64,000 nucleotides of DNA from Mycolicibacterium phocaicum (GTDB lineage: Bacteria > Actinomycetota > Actinomycetes > Mycobacteriales > Mycobacteriaceae), in contig NZ_AP022616.1 in the NCBI RefSeq assembly GCF_010731115.1, positions 2,480,001 to 2,544,000 of the forward strand, read 5' to 3'. The translations under genes and the position numbers were made by a program. Positions 48,250 through 57,041 of this stretch are shown in pieces; the first letter of the stretch is position 1, and each line of letters begins with the position of its first letter. A model generated the notes under the pieces. The model did no database searches. It had not been told where the DNA came from and worked only from the letters and a program-made list of their open reading frames with translations.

Positions 48250-48909
48250 ATGACAAGTCCGGGCGGGCAGTCGGGCCAACCCTCCTGGGATCCGTCGGGG
48301 CCGGGCGGTTCCGCGCCTCGGCCGACCGGCACCGATGCCGAAGCGACCAGCGACTATCCGGTGTACGAATACCCCGCGATCGAAGAGCCAGGGCCCACCT
48401 CTGCGCCCTGGCAGCAGGCGCCGCCCACCCCGGCGCCGCAGGTCCCGCCGCAGCCACCGACGGGTCCGTTTCCCGCACCTCCCGGCCCGCCGCCGGGCTT
48501 CTACGGCGCCCCGCCCGCCGGTCCGTACGGCCCACCGGCGACGCCCCCACCGCCACCGGGATTCCCGCCGCCACCTGGATTCCCGCCGCCGGCCGGCTAC
48601 CTGCCGCCGCCGCTGTACTCGTCGTACCCGGCACCGAGGTCCAGCGACGGCATGGCCATCGGGTCACTGGTCAGTTCGCTGATCGCACTGCCGCTCTACT
48701 TCATCTGCTTCGTGTTCGGCCCGGCCGGCTCGCTGCTCGGCATCATCCTGGGCATCGTCGCCTTGGCGCAGAGCAAGGGCCGGCCGCAGACCAACGGCAG
48801 GAACATGGCGATCGCAGGCATCGTCATCGGTGCCATCACCCTCATCGTCGGCCTGGTCGGCTTCGTGGTGCTGGTCGACTGGGCATCACGCCAAGACCCG
48901 ACCTTGTGA
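48250..48909 (+). CDS. Pro-rich membrane protein with DUF4190-type helices (Rv1233c-like)
   Basis: This 219-residue protein starts at ATG 48250. Residues 1-130 are a Pro/Gly/Tyr-rich disordered segment (GPPPGFYGAPPAGPYGPP). The C-terminal part has two transmembrane helices (IALPLYFICFVFGPAGSLLGI and IAGIVIGAITLIVGLVGFVV) around KGRPQTNGRNMAIAG, the DUF4190 pattern. The stop overlaps the next start as GTGA. Corresponds to Rv1233c. Confidence 0.85.
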   Translation: MTSPGGQSGQPSWDPSGPGGSAPRPTGTDAEATSDYPVYEYPAIEEPGPTSAPWQQAPPTPAPQVPPQPPTGPFPAPPGPPPGFYGAPPAGPYGPPATPPPPPGFPPPPGFPPPAGYLPPPLYSSYPAPRSSDGMAIGSLVSSLIALPLYFICFVFGPAGSLLGIILGIVALAQSKGRPQTNGRNMAIAGIVIGAITLIVGLVGFVVLVDWASRQDPTL

Positions 48910-49136
48910 TCGGCGCACGGGTGAACCGGCTGGCGGTCGGCTCGGTCGTGTGCGCGCTGGCCGGCGTGGTGTTGGGCCCCGTGGCGCTCATCGGCGTCGG
49001 GCTCGGCGTGGTCGCCTACGAGCGCATCCCCGGCAGCGGCACCCGCGGGAGCCTGCTGGCCGTGATCGGCATCGTGTGCGGCGCCCTGGCGTTCCTGCTC
49101 AACCTGTTTCTGGTCGTCCTGATCCTCGGCGGCTAG
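48906..49136 (+). CDS. Small DUF4190-type membrane protein
   Basis: This 76-residue protein starts at GTG 48906, overlapping the preceding stop. It has two hydrophobic helices (LAVGSVVCALAGVVLGPVAL and LAVIGIVCGALAFLLNLFLV) joined by a short loop with GSGTRGS. It looks like a split-off partner of the preceding protein's membrane part. It ends 10 bp before the convergent CitE-like stop. Confidence 0.75.
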   Translation: MIGARVNRLAVGSVVCALAGVVLGPVALIGVGLGVVAYERIPGSGTRGSLLAVIGIVCGALAFLLNLFLVVLILGG

Positions 49137-49146
49137 GCCGGCCCGC

Positions 49147-50112
49147 TCACGCGGGCGGAGTGAACCGCTCGCCGGTGCGCGTCATGCCGGCGGCGCGGCC
49201 CTTGCCCGCGATCACGAGCGCCATCTTGCGGCTGGCCTCGTCGATCATCTCGTCGCCCAGCAGCACCGCGCCGCGGGCGCCACCGGCCTGCGAGGTATGC
49301 CATTCGTAGGCCTCGAGGATCAGCTCGGCGTGGTCGTAATCCGCCTGCCGCGGACTGAAGATCTCGTTCCCGGCGGCGATCTGGTCGGGGTGCAGCACCC
49401 ACTTGCCGTCGTACCCGAGTGCCGCGGTCTGCCCGGCGACGCGCGTGAACGCCTCGGTGTCCTTCACCTTGAAGTACGGGCCGTCGATGGCGTTGATGCC
49501 GTGTGCCCGCGCTGCCACCAGGATCGTCATCAGCACGTGGTGATAGGCGTCGCCGACGCCGTAACCGACGGGCTGCTCCCCCACGACGAGGGTGCGCATG
49601 TTGAGGCTCGCCATCAGGTCGCCCGGCCCGAAGATCAGTGCCTGCACCCGCGGCCCGCCGGCGATGGCGTCGGCGTTGACGAGCCCCTTGGCGTCCTCGA
49701 TCTGCGCCTCGATGCCGATGCGGCCGACGGGCAGTCCGTGGGTGCGCTCCAGCTGCGTCAGCAACAGATCGAGGGCCTGCACGTGCGAGACGTCGCTGAC
49801 CTTCGGCAGCACGATGACGTCCAACTCGCCACCGCCGCGCGCCACCGCGGTGACGACCTCGATCACGTCGGCGTACGTCCACGGTGTGGTCCAGTCGTTG
49901 ACCCGGAGTCCGCGCAGCTGGCCCGCCCAGCCCGGCTCGCACAACGCCTGTGCCACCCGGGTCCGCGCCGTGGCCTTGGCGTCGGCCGCCACCGCGTCCT
50001 CGAGGTCGAGGAACACCTGATCGGCGGGCAACGTCTTCGCCTTGGCGATCATCTTGTCGCTACTACCCGGGACGGACAGGCAGGTACGGCGGGGCCGATA
50101 CAGGTTCTCCAC
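49147..50112 (-). CDS. HpcH/HpaI-type aldolase/citrate lyase family (CitE-like)
   Basis: This 321-residue CoA-ester lyase has RRTCLSVPGSSDKMIAKA at the front (family opening), metal-binding FLDLEDAVA, IEAQIEDAKGLVNADAIA and FGPGDLMASLNMRTL, and WVLHPDQIAAGNEIFSPR. Members cleave or hydrolyse malyl-, citramalyl- or hydroxyacyl-CoA. GTG 50112 is taken as the start to avoid overlapping the divergent gene; ATG 50139 is an alternative. I do not recall it in the Rv1233c-Rv1232c gap of M. tuberculosis. Confidence 0.85.
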   Translation of the reverse strand: MENLYRPRRTCLSVPGSSDKMIAKAKTLPADQVFLDLEDAVAADAKATARTRVAQALCEPGWAGQLRGLRVNDWTTPWTYADVIEVVTAVARGGGELDVIVLPKVSDVSHVQALDLLLTQLERTHGLPVGRIGIEAQIEDAKGLVNADAIAGGPRVQALIFGPGDLMASLNMRTLVVGEQPVGYGVGDAYHHVLMTILVAARAHGINAIDGPYFKVKDTEAFTRVAGQTAALGYDGKWVLHPDQIAAGNEIFSPRQADYDHAELILEAYEWHTSQAGGARGAVLLGDEMIDEASRKMALVIAGKGRAAGMTRTGERFTPPA

Positions 50113-50137
50113 GACCCCACTCTCTACCCTGTGGTGC

Positions 50138-51451
50138 ATGGTGGCGGTCAACAGGGTCTACGTGGCCAGACTCGCTGGACTGGTCGTGCTGGGCCCCGAC
50201 GGAGAGTCGGTCGGCCGGGTCCGCGACGTGGTCGTGAGCATGGGCATCGTCCGGCACCAACCACGGGTGCTCGGCCTCGTCGTCGAACTGACCACGCGCC
50301 GAAGGATTTTCGTGCCGATCCTGCGGGTGACGTCCATCGAGCACAACTCCGTCACCCTGACCGGAGCGACCATCTCGCTGCGCCGGTTCGAACAGCGCCC
50401 CGGCGAGGCCCTGGTACTCGGGCAGATTCTGGACACCCGCGTCCGCGTCACCGACCCACAGCTCGAACAGCTCGCCGGCGTCGACGTCGTCGTGGTCGAC
50501 CTCGCGATCGAACAGGCCCGCTCGCGCGACTGGTTGGTCACCCGCGTCGCGGTGCGCCACCGCCGGCTCGGCCGGCGCACCACGGTGCACGTGGTCGACT
50601 GGCAGAACGTCACCGGCCTGACGCCGTCGGCGCTCGCGCTACCGGGACAAGGGGTGGCGCAACTGCTGGAGCAGTTCGACGGTCAGCGTCCCGTCGAGGT
50701 CGCCGACGCCCTGCGCGACCTGCCGGCCAAGCGCCGGCACGAAGTCGTCAAGGCCCTCGACGACGACCGGCTGGCCGACATCCTGCAGGAGCTCTCCGAA
50801 CCCGAGCAGGCCGAGTTGCTCAACCAGCTGGGCACCGAGCGCGCCGCCGACGTGCTCGAGGAGATGGACCCCGACGACGCCGCCGACCTCCTCGGTGAGC
50901 TCGACGCCACCCGGGCCGCCGTGCTGCTGGACCGCATGGACCCCGAGGATTCCGAGCCGGTGCGCCGCCTGCTGCAGCACTCGCCCGACACCGCCGGTGG
51001 TCTGATGACGCCCGAGCCCGTCGTGCTCACACCGGACACCACCGTCGCCGAGGCGCTGGCCCGCGTCCGCGACCCCGAGCTGACGCCGGCACTGGCGTCG
51101 CTGACGTTCGTCACCCGGCCACCGACCGCGACGCCGACCGGCCACTACCTGGGCTGTGTACACACCCAGCGGCTGCTGCGCGAACCGCCGGCCAGCCAGG
51201 TCGGCGGCATCATCGACAGCGACCTGCCGGTGCTGTCCCCGACCAGCTCACTGGCCGAGGTCACGCGCTACTTCGCCGCGTACAACCTGGTGTCCGCACC
51301 GGTGGTCGACGACGAGAACCACCTGCTGGGCGCCGTCACCGTCGACGACCTGCTCGACCACCTGCTGCCGTCGGGCTGGCGCAGCGCGGACGAACCAGGG
51401 CCGGACTCGACGCAGGCCATCACTGACAACATCTCGGGAGCCGGCCGGTGA
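50138..51451 (+). CDS. MgtE N-terminal plus CBS domain protein (Rv1232c-like)
   Basis: This 437-residue protein starts at ATG 50138. An N-terminal PRC-barrel-like region (RLAGLVVLGPDGESVGRVRDVVV) precedes a MgtE-N superhelix (about 180-280: EVADALRDLPAKRRHEVVKAL, LNQLGTERAADVLEEMDPDDAADLL) and two CBS motifs (about 290-430; DSDLPVLSPTSSLAEVTRYF). No membrane channel domain is present, so it is not a complete MgtE transporter but may sense Mg2+ or nucleotides. Corresponds to Rv1232c; overlaps the next gene by GTGA. Confidence 0.88.
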   Translation: MVAVNRVYVARLAGLVVLGPDGESVGRVRDVVVSMGIVRHQPRVLGLVVELTTRRRIFVPILRVTSIEHNSVTLTGATISLRRFEQRPGEALVLGQILDTRVRVTDPQLEQLAGVDVVVVDLAIEQARSRDWLVTRVAVRHRRLGRRTTVHVVDWQNVTGLTPSALALPGQGVAQLLEQFDGQRPVEVADALRDLPAKRRHEVVKALDDDRLADILQELSEPEQAELLNQLGTERAADVLEEMDPDDAADLLGELDATRAAVLLDRMDPEDSEPVRRLLQHSPDTAGGLMTPEPVVLTPDTTVAEALARVRDPELTPALASLTFVTRPPTATPTGHYLGCVHTQRLLREPPASQVGGIIDSDLPVLSPTSSLAEVTRYFAAYNLVSAPVVDDENHLLGAVTVDDLLDHLLPSGWRSADEPGPDSTQAITDNISGAGR

Positions 51452-52041
51452 GCGAGCCTTCGGCGCGGCAGCGCCTGGACATCCCGCGCACGTCCCGTTT
51501 CCGGTTGACCCCACGGGTCGACGTCGAGGCCGTCGGCCAGTTCAGTGAGTCGATCGCCCGGTTCCTGGGCACGGGCAAATATCTGCTCATCCAGACGGTG
51601 ATCGTGGTCATCTGGATCGCCTTCAACCTGATCGCGATCAGCCTGCAATTCGACCCGTATCCGTTCATCCTGCTGAACCTGGCGTTCTCGACCCAGGCCG
51701 CGTACGCCGCGCCGCTGATCCTGCTGGCACAGAACCGCCAGGAGAACCGGGACCGCGTGTCGCTCGAAGAGGACCGCAGGCGCGCGGCCCAAACCAAGGC
51801 CGACACCGAATTCCTGGCCCGCGAACTGGCCGCGCTGCGGCTGGCCGTCGGCGAGGTGGCGACCCGCGACTACCTCCGCCGCGAACTCGACGAGCTGCGG
51901 GCGTTGATTGCTCAGCAGAACGGCGGCAAGGGCGGATCCGGCAAGCGCAAGACCGGAAAATCCCGGCCGCCGGTCGAGGACGACGACGCTTTCAGCGGCA
52001 CTCCGGCCGACTCTGCCGACTCCGCCACCGCAGCCGAATAA
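51448..52041 (+). CDS. DUF1003 membrane protein (Rv1231c-like)
   Basis: This 197-residue protein starts at GTG 51448. DUF1003 features are the helix pair FLGTGKYLLIQTVIVVIWIAFNL and DPYPFILLNLAFSTQAAYAAPLILLAQNRQ, followed by a coiled-coil-like segment (EEDRRRAAQTKADTEFLARELAALR) and a Lys/Gly/Ala-rich tail. Corresponds to Rv1231c. Its fusion by overlap to a Mg-type sensor gene suggests a shared ion or envelope role. Confidence 0.87.
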   Translation: MSEPSARQRLDIPRTSRFRLTPRVDVEAVGQFSESIARFLGTGKYLLIQTVIVVIWIAFNLIAISLQFDPYPFILLNLAFSTQAAYAAPLILLAQNRQENRDRVSLEEDRRRAAQTKADTEFLARELAALRLAVGEVATRDYLRRELDELRALIAQQNGGKGGSGKRKTGKSRPPVEDDDAFSGTPADSADSATAAE

Positions 52042-52116
52042 GAGATTCCATTGTCCGGAATCATTGCTACGACAAGCGACCGTGGAGTAGGTATGGTGAC
52101 TTGGATCACAACACAG

Positions 52117-52130
52117 GTCACCGGGGTCAC
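52117..52130. promoter_or_regulatory. Candidate MtrA-type GTCAC direct repeat
   Basis: GTCAC occurs at 52117 and 52126 (9 bp apart) 40 bp before a cell-wall lytic gene, and an inverted GTGAC sits at 52096. MtrA in mycobacteria binds paired GTCAC-type repeats at cell-wall hydrolase promoters. Short motif, so weak. Confidence 0.3.
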
Positions 52131-52160
52131 TCCGGTATTCCACTTTCATAGGATGGCTTA

Positions 52161-53663
52161 GTGCACAACGGGGGCGACACCGCTGATTTCGCGGACGACG
52201 CTGCGCCTACTACTGAATCCCACGCACTTTCCGGCGACTCCGCGCTGGTCGACGACGCCATCGAGGATTACGACGCCGCCGTCGACGACGACTCCGGCGT
52301 CGTTGCCGAAACCGCACCCGGCCGTCGCCGACAGATCGCCAGGGCGCTGCGCCGGCCGCTGGCCGGTGTCGCCGTCGTCGCGCCGCTCGTCTTGATGCTT
52401 GCCGTCGGCGGTTCCGCGCCGACTCGGCAAACAACCGCACACAACAGCGCCACCACGGGCGTCACGCCGCTGGCGGCCGTCACCCCCACCACGCCCGGCC
52501 CACGCAACCGGGCCGGTATGACGGTCGTCGCGTCCGATCAGATTCCCCGCGCGCTGCACATGGATCCCACCACCGCCCTGTCACCGCCGCCGGCGTCGCT
52601 GGTGATGGCGCCCGGCGGACTGCGGATCCCGCCGGTCGTCCTCAACGCCTACCGCACCGCCGAGAAGATCATGGCGACCAACGCACCGGGCTGCGGTATC
52701 AGCTGGAACCTGCTGGCCGGTATCGGCCGCATCGAGTCCGGCCACGCCAACAGCGGCGCCACCGACGCGCGGGGCACCGCGCTCACCCCGATCCTCGGAC
52801 CTGTCCTCGACGGCACGCTGGCCGGCAACGAGGTCATCGTGCAGAGCATCTCGGCCGGGCGGGTGACCTACGCCCGGGCGCTGGGACCCATGCAGTTCCT
52901 GCCCGGCACCTGGGCCCGGTATGCCGCGGACGCCATCGGCGACGGCAAGCCCGACGTGCAGAACGTCTACGACGCCTCGCTGGCCGCGGCCCGCTACCTG
53001 TGCAGCGGTGGGCTGAACCTGCGTGATCCGTCGCAGGTGCTGACCGCGATCCTGCGCTACAACAACTCGATGCCCTACGCCCAGAACGTGCTCGGGTGGG
53101 CGAAGGCCTATGTCACCGGTATCGCCCCGGTCGACCTGCCGCCGATCGTCGGTCCGCCGCCCGCCATCGGCGACCAGCACCTGGACAACCCCGAGGGGCT
53201 CGGGCCGGGACTGCCGATCAACGCGATGGGCCTGCCGTCCGACGATCCGCTGGCAATGACGCCCGCGTTGCAGATGGGCCGCATGGGTCCGCTGCCCGGC
53301 CCGGCCGAACCGAAACAGAACTGCGCGGTGTTCTGCCTGCAGGGTGGCCCGGCGCCGAGCGCGGCGCCCATCCCGGCACCGGATGCGCCGGCGCTGGACG
53401 CACCCGCGCCCAACCCGTTCAACCTGCCGCCGTTCCTGCTGCCGCAGGCTCCGCCGCCCGCGCCTGTCGCGCCGGCACCGGCTGCTCCCGGACCCATTCC
53501 GGTCACCGCGGTGGGCGTCGGCACGCCGGCCGCCGGCCCGGTCGGCGCCGCACCGGGACCCGCGCCCGGTCCGGCGGCGGTCCCCGCACCACTTGCTCCC
53601 GCCGGTCCGCTGCCCGCGGAAGCCCTCGGTCCGCCGCCGCCCGCCTTTCCCGGCCTACCATGA
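52161..53663 (+). CDS. Lytic-transglycosylase-fold membrane protein (Rv1230c-like)
   Basis: This 500-residue protein starts at GTG 52161. A cytoplasmic acidic N-terminus and one transmembrane helix (GVAVVAPLVLMLAVGG, about 72-90) lead to an SLT-type domain (about 165-330): NLLAGIGRIESGHAN, with the catalytic-type Glu in RIES, GPMQFLPGTW and ILRYNNSMPYAQNVLGWAKAY. The last 130 residues are Pro/Ala-rich. It likely cuts peptidoglycan glycan strands outside the membrane. Corresponds to Rv1230c. Confidence 0.88.
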   Translation: MHNGGDTADFADDAAPTTESHALSGDSALVDDAIEDYDAAVDDDSGVVAETAPGRRRQIARALRRPLAGVAVVAPLVLMLAVGGSAPTRQTTAHNSATTGVTPLAAVTPTTPGPRNRAGMTVVASDQIPRALHMDPTTALSPPPASLVMAPGGLRIPPVVLNAYRTAEKIMATNAPGCGISWNLLAGIGRIESGHANSGATDARGTALTPILGPVLDGTLAGNEVIVQSISAGRVTYARALGPMQFLPGTWARYAADAIGDGKPDVQNVYDASLAAARYLCSGGLNLRDPSQVLTAILRYNNSMPYAQNVLGWAKAYVTGIAPVDLPPIVGPPPAIGDQHLDNPEGLGPGLPINAMGLPSDDPLAMTPALQMGRMGPLPGPAEPKQNCAVFCLQGGPAPSAAPIPAPDAPALDAPAPNPFNLPPFLLPQAPPPAPVAPAPAAPGPIPVTAVGVGTPAAGPVGAAPGPAPGPAAVPAPLAPAGPLPAEALGPPPPAFPGLP

Positions 53664-53665
53664 CC

Positions 53666-53691
53666 AGCTGCCGGTGCGCTGACCGGCAGTT
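53666..53691 (+). terminator. Hairpin between the lytic protein and mrp
   Basis: CTGCCGGT (53668-53675) and ACCGGCAG (53682-53689) pair perfectly round a 6-nt loop, extending to ten pairs with one G-T, then ATAAACT. Position right after the stop and 15 bp before mrp suggests a partial terminator or attenuator. Confidence 0.5.
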
Positions 53692-53706
53692 ATAAACTCG
53701 CGGGTA

Positions 53707-54840
53707 ATGTCTGCTGAGCTGAAAGCCGCCGTGCGCGCCGCACTGGGCAAAGTCATCGATCCTGAACTGCGCCGTCCGATCACCGAGGTCGGCATGGTCA
53801 AGGACATCACGGTCGAGTCCGATGGCGCGGTGCACGTCGAGATCTACCTGACCACGTCGGCCTGCCCGAAGAAAACCGAGATCACCGATCGGGTCACCGC
53901 GGCCGTCACCGACGTGCCGGGCACCGGGGCCGTCAAGGTCACCCTCGACGTGATGAACGACGAGCAGCGCGCCGAGTTGCGCAAGCTGCTGCGCGGTGAC
54001 GACAAGGAACCGGTCATCCCCTTCGCCCAGCCCGGCTCGCTGACCCGGGTGTACGCGGTGGCGTCGGGCAAGGGTGGCGTCGGCAAGTCCAGCGTGACGG
54101 TGAACCTGGCGGCCGCGCTGGCCGCCAAGGGCCTGTCGGTCGGCCTGCTCGACGCCGACATCTACGGCCACTCGGTGCCCCGGATGATGGGTGTGCAGGA
54201 TCGCCCCACCCAGGTGGATTCGATGATCCTGCCGCCGGTTTCGCACGATGTGAAGGTCATCTCCATCGCGATGTTCACCCAGGGCAACACCCCGGTGGTG
54301 TGGCGCGGGCCGATGCTGCACCGGGCGCTGCAGCAGTTCCTGGCCGACGTGTACTGGGGTGACCTCGATGTTCTGCTGCTCGACCTGCCGCCCGGCACGG
54401 GCGACATCGCCATCTCGGTGGCGCAGTTGATCCCCGGCGCCGAAATCCTCGTCGTCACCACACCGCAGATGGCTGCTGCCGAGGTCGCCGAGCGCGCCGG
54501 CGCCATCGCGGTCCAGACCCGTCAGCGCATCGTCGGCGTGGTCGAGAACATGTCCGGACTGACCCTGCCCGACGGCACCACCATGCAGCTGTTCGGCGAG
54601 GGCGGCGGCGCGCAGGTCGCCGAAAGCCTCACGCGCACAGTCGGTGCCGAGGTTCCGCTGTTGGGTCAGGTCCCGCTGGACCCGCAGCTCGTGAGCGCCG
54701 GCGACACCGGTGTGCCCCTGGTGCTGTCCGGACCGGACACCGCAGCCGGCGCCGCACTGCGCGGCATCGCCGACAAACTGTCCAGCCGCAAGCGCGGACT
54801 GGCCGGGATGTCGCTCGGGCTCGACCCGGCCGGGCGCTGA
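53707..54840 (+). CDS. mrp: Iron-sulfur cluster carrier ATPase Mrp/ApbC
   Basis: This 377-residue P-loop protein has an N-terminal MIP18/DUF59 domain ([30 protein letters not shown]) and an ATPase domain with deviant Walker [50 protein letters not shown] and ENMSGL. It loads or carries Fe-S clusters to apoproteins. Matches Rv1229c. It is the last backbone gene before the accessory 54.9-64 kb block. Confidence 0.95.
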   Translation: MSAELKAAVRAALGKVIDPELRRPITEVGMVKDITVESDGAVHVEIYLTTSACPKKTEITDRVTAAVTDVPGTGAVKVTLDVMNDEQRAELRKLLRGDDKEPVIPFAQPGSLTRVYAVASGKGGVGKSSVTVNLAAALAAKGLSVGLLDADIYGHSVPRMMGVQDRPTQVDSMILPPVSHDVKVISIAMFTQGNTPVVWRGPMLHRALQQFLADVYWGDLDVLLLDLPPGTGDIAISVAQLIPGAEILVVTTPQMAAAEVAERAGAIAVQTRQRIVGVVENMSGLTLPDGTTMQLFGEGGGAQVAESLTRTVGAEVPLLGQVPLDPQLVSAGDTGVPLVLSGPDTAAGAALRGIADKLSSRKRGLAGMSLGLDPAGR

Positions 54841-54869
54841 CCCCTCCCTCGTCCGACAGGAAACCTCAA

Positions 54870-55874
54870 GTGACACATATCCATACGCGCAGCGGCGCAC
54901 AGAACGTCGGCCTGCTGAGCGTGGCGGCCTACCGCCCGGGCCGCGTTGTCACGAACGACGAGATCTGTCAGACCATCGAGTCGTCGGACGAGTGGATCTA
55001 CTCCCGCACCGGTATCAAGAACCGGCGCTTCGCCGGTCCCGACGAGTCTGCGGTCACGATGGCGTGCGAGGCCGGACGCCGGGCCTGCGCCGCCGCCGAG
55101 CTGTCGGGCTCGGACATCGACGCCGTCATCGTGGCCACCAGCACCAACTTCCGCAACACCCCGCCGTGCGGACCGCAGGTCGCCACGGAGATTGGCGCAC
55201 AGGGCATTCCGGCGTTCGACATCGCCGCGGGCTGCGCGGGATTCGGCTACTCACTGGGCGTGGCCGCCGACATGATCCGGTCCGGTAGCGCGGGGCGAAT
55301 CCTCGTGGTGGGCTCGGAGAAGCTGTCCGACGCCATCGACATGACCGATCGCAGCAATGCCTTCATCTTCGCCGACGGCGCCGCCGCGGTGGTCGTCGGA
55401 CCGACCGAGGAGCAGGGCATCGGACCCACCGTCGCCGGGAGCGACGGCGAACAGTCCAGTGCCATCGTGCAGGACCTCAGCTGGATCGACTACACCGAGA
55501 ACCCTTCCGGACCAAGGCCTTTCCTGCGCATGGAGGGTCAGACCGTGTTCCGCTGGGCAGCCTTCCAGATGGTCGACGTCGGCAAGCGCGCCATCGCGGC
55601 CGCGGGCCTGACGGTCGACGACATCGACGTGTTCATCCCCCACCAGGCCAACGGCCGGATCAACGAGTTGCTCACCAAGGGACTCGGACTCAGCCCGGAA
55701 ACGGTTGTCGCCCAGGACATCCAGGACGCCGGCAACACTTCGGCCGCCTCGATTCCACTGGCGATGTACACCCTGCTGGACACCGGCGAGGCAAAGCCGG
55801 GCAGCGTCGCGCTACTGCTGGGGTACGGCGCAGGCCTGGCCTACGCCGCCCAGGTGATCCGGCTCCCCGGCTGA
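54870..55874 (+). CDS. Ketoacyl-ACP synthase III (FabH-like)
   Basis: This 334-residue thiolase-fold condensing enzyme starts at GTG 54870 with an AGGAAA site. The catalytic triad is complete: C122 (AAGCAGFGY), H258 (PHQANGRIN) and N289 (GNTSAAS). Members start fatty-acid or polyketide chains from acyl-CoA and malonyl-ACP, or make short ketoacyl precursors. It ends 1 bp before the convergent desaturase, a plausible lipid-modification neighbour. Not FabH proper; the acyl preference is unknown. Confidence 0.88.
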   Translation: MTHIHTRSGAQNVGLLSVAAYRPGRVVTNDEICQTIESSDEWIYSRTGIKNRRFAGPDESAVTMACEAGRRACAAAELSGSDIDAVIVATSTNFRNTPPCGPQVATEIGAQGIPAFDIAAGCAGFGYSLGVAADMIRSGSAGRILVVGSEKLSDAIDMTDRSNAFIFADGAAAVVVGPTEEQGIGPTVAGSDGEQSSAIVQDLSWIDYTENPSGPRPFLRMEGQTVFRWAAFQMVDVGKRAIAAAGLTVDDIDVFIPHQANGRINELLTKGLGLSPETVVAQDIQDAGNTSAASIPLAMYTLLDTGEAKPGSVALLLGYGAGLAYAAQVIRLPG

Positions 55875-55875
55875 G

Positions 55876-56787
55876 TCATCCACCCACCGCGGCCAGCTTG
55901 CGCTTCTCCTCGTAGAACCGCGCCCGCTCGTCGAGCATCGCGAGGAACCCGACCAGTTCCTCACGCGCCTTCTCACCACGCGGCCCGAAGTCATTGCGCT
56001 CGAAGATGTTCCAGAAGCGCAGCACCGGCACCAGCACATCGTCGTGGTGGATGCGCAGATCGTAGATACCGGCCTTGGCGATGGTGAGCGCATTCTTCGC
56101 GAAGTCGGCCATACCCAGGCCCGGCATCGCGAAGTTGACGACTTCATCGCGGATGGCAACCATCGCGTCGTCCGGCGCGATGTCCAGGGCGGCATTCATC
56201 AGGTTGCGGTAGAAGACCATGTGCAGGTTCTCGTCAGCCGCGATGCGCGCCAGCAGCTGGTCGGCCAGCGGGCAACCCGAGGCCCGGCCGGTGTTGCGGT
56301 GCGAGACGCGCGTGGCCAGTTCCTGGAACGACACATAGGCCAGCACCGACAGCGCGCTGCGCTCTCCGGCGTCGTAGCCGGCGACGGTGTGCTCCATGCG
56401 AAGCCGTTCCAGGGCAACGGGATCGACGCCGCGAGTGACCACCAGGTAGTCCCGCAGCGCGATGCTGTGGCGACCTTCCTCGGCCGTCCACTGCCCGATC
56501 CAGGTGCCCCAGGCGCCGTCCCGGGAGAAGCGGGTGGCGATCTCGCGGTGATATGACGGCAGGTTGTCCTCGGTCAGCAGGTTGACGGTCAGGGCCGTCT
56601 TGGCGACCGGGTCCAGCGGCGAGTCCTCCGGCCGCCAGTCCTCGCCACCGAGGAACGCGAAGTCCCGCCCGCGGCTCCACGGCACGTAGTCGTGCGGGAA
56701 CCATTCCTTCGCCATCTTGAGGTGCCGGTCGAGGTTCTGCGCGACGACGGGCTCCAGCTCGTACAGCACAGCTGCCTGGGTATCCAT
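55876..56787 (-). CDS. Acyl-ACP desaturase, soluble diiron type (DesA family)
   Basis: This 303-residue stearoyl-ACP-desaturase-type enzyme has diiron ligands E73 (LLTEDNLPSYH), E104-xx-H107 (WTAEEGRHSIAL), E156 (SFQELATR) and E186-xx-H189 (ADENLHMVF). It introduces a double bond in ACP-bound acyl chains, possibly mycolate precursors (DesA1/DesA2 role in mycobacteria). Start ATG 56787. Tandem palindromic operators lie 52-82 bp upstream of it. Confidence 0.9.
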   Translation of the reverse strand: MDTQAAVLYELEPVVAQNLDRHLKMAKEWFPHDYVPWSRGRDFAFLGGEDWRPEDSPLDPVAKTALTVNLLTEDNLPSYHREIATRFSRDGAWGTWIGQWTAEEGRHSIALRDYLVVTRGVDPVALERLRMEHTVAGYDAGERSALSVLAYVSFQELATRVSHRNTGRASGCPLADQLLARIAADENLHMVFYRNLMNAALDIAPDDAMVAIRDEVVNFAMPGLGMADFAKNALTIAKAGIYDLRIHHDDVLVPVLRFWNIFERNDFGPRGEKAREELVGFLAMLDERARFYEEKRKLAAVGG

Positions 56788-56838
56788 GGGTCAATCCCTT
56801 CATCGGTGGTCGGCGTCAGATCGTGAGCCTCACAAACC

Positions 56839-56869
56839 TACGGTACCGTAACCTACGGTACCGTAGGTT
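56839..56869. promoter_or_regulatory. Tandem palindromic operator of the desaturase
   Basis: TACGGTACCGTA occurs at 56839-56850 and 56854-56865, 15 bp apart. The second copy lies in a perfect 20-bp palindrome AACCTACGGTACCGTAGGTT (56850-56869). The first copy matches its left half but not the right flank. This fits a TetR-type fatty-acid sensor (MadR-like control of desA genes in mycobacteria is the nearest known case). No TetR gene is adjacent. Confidence 0.65.
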
Positions 56870-57041
56870 AGCGCTGGGTAGCCGGATCGTGACGAACCTG
56901 GACCGCGCGAGCCCGCCGCGGGAGCATGGCAGGCGACTCTTTCCGAAAAACTTTGGTCACTTTGTTTGCGCTGGTCACATTGGGTAACTAGGGCCACATT
57001 CGCCGCAGCTTCTTGTCGGTGCTTCGAACTATTGTTCGAAT

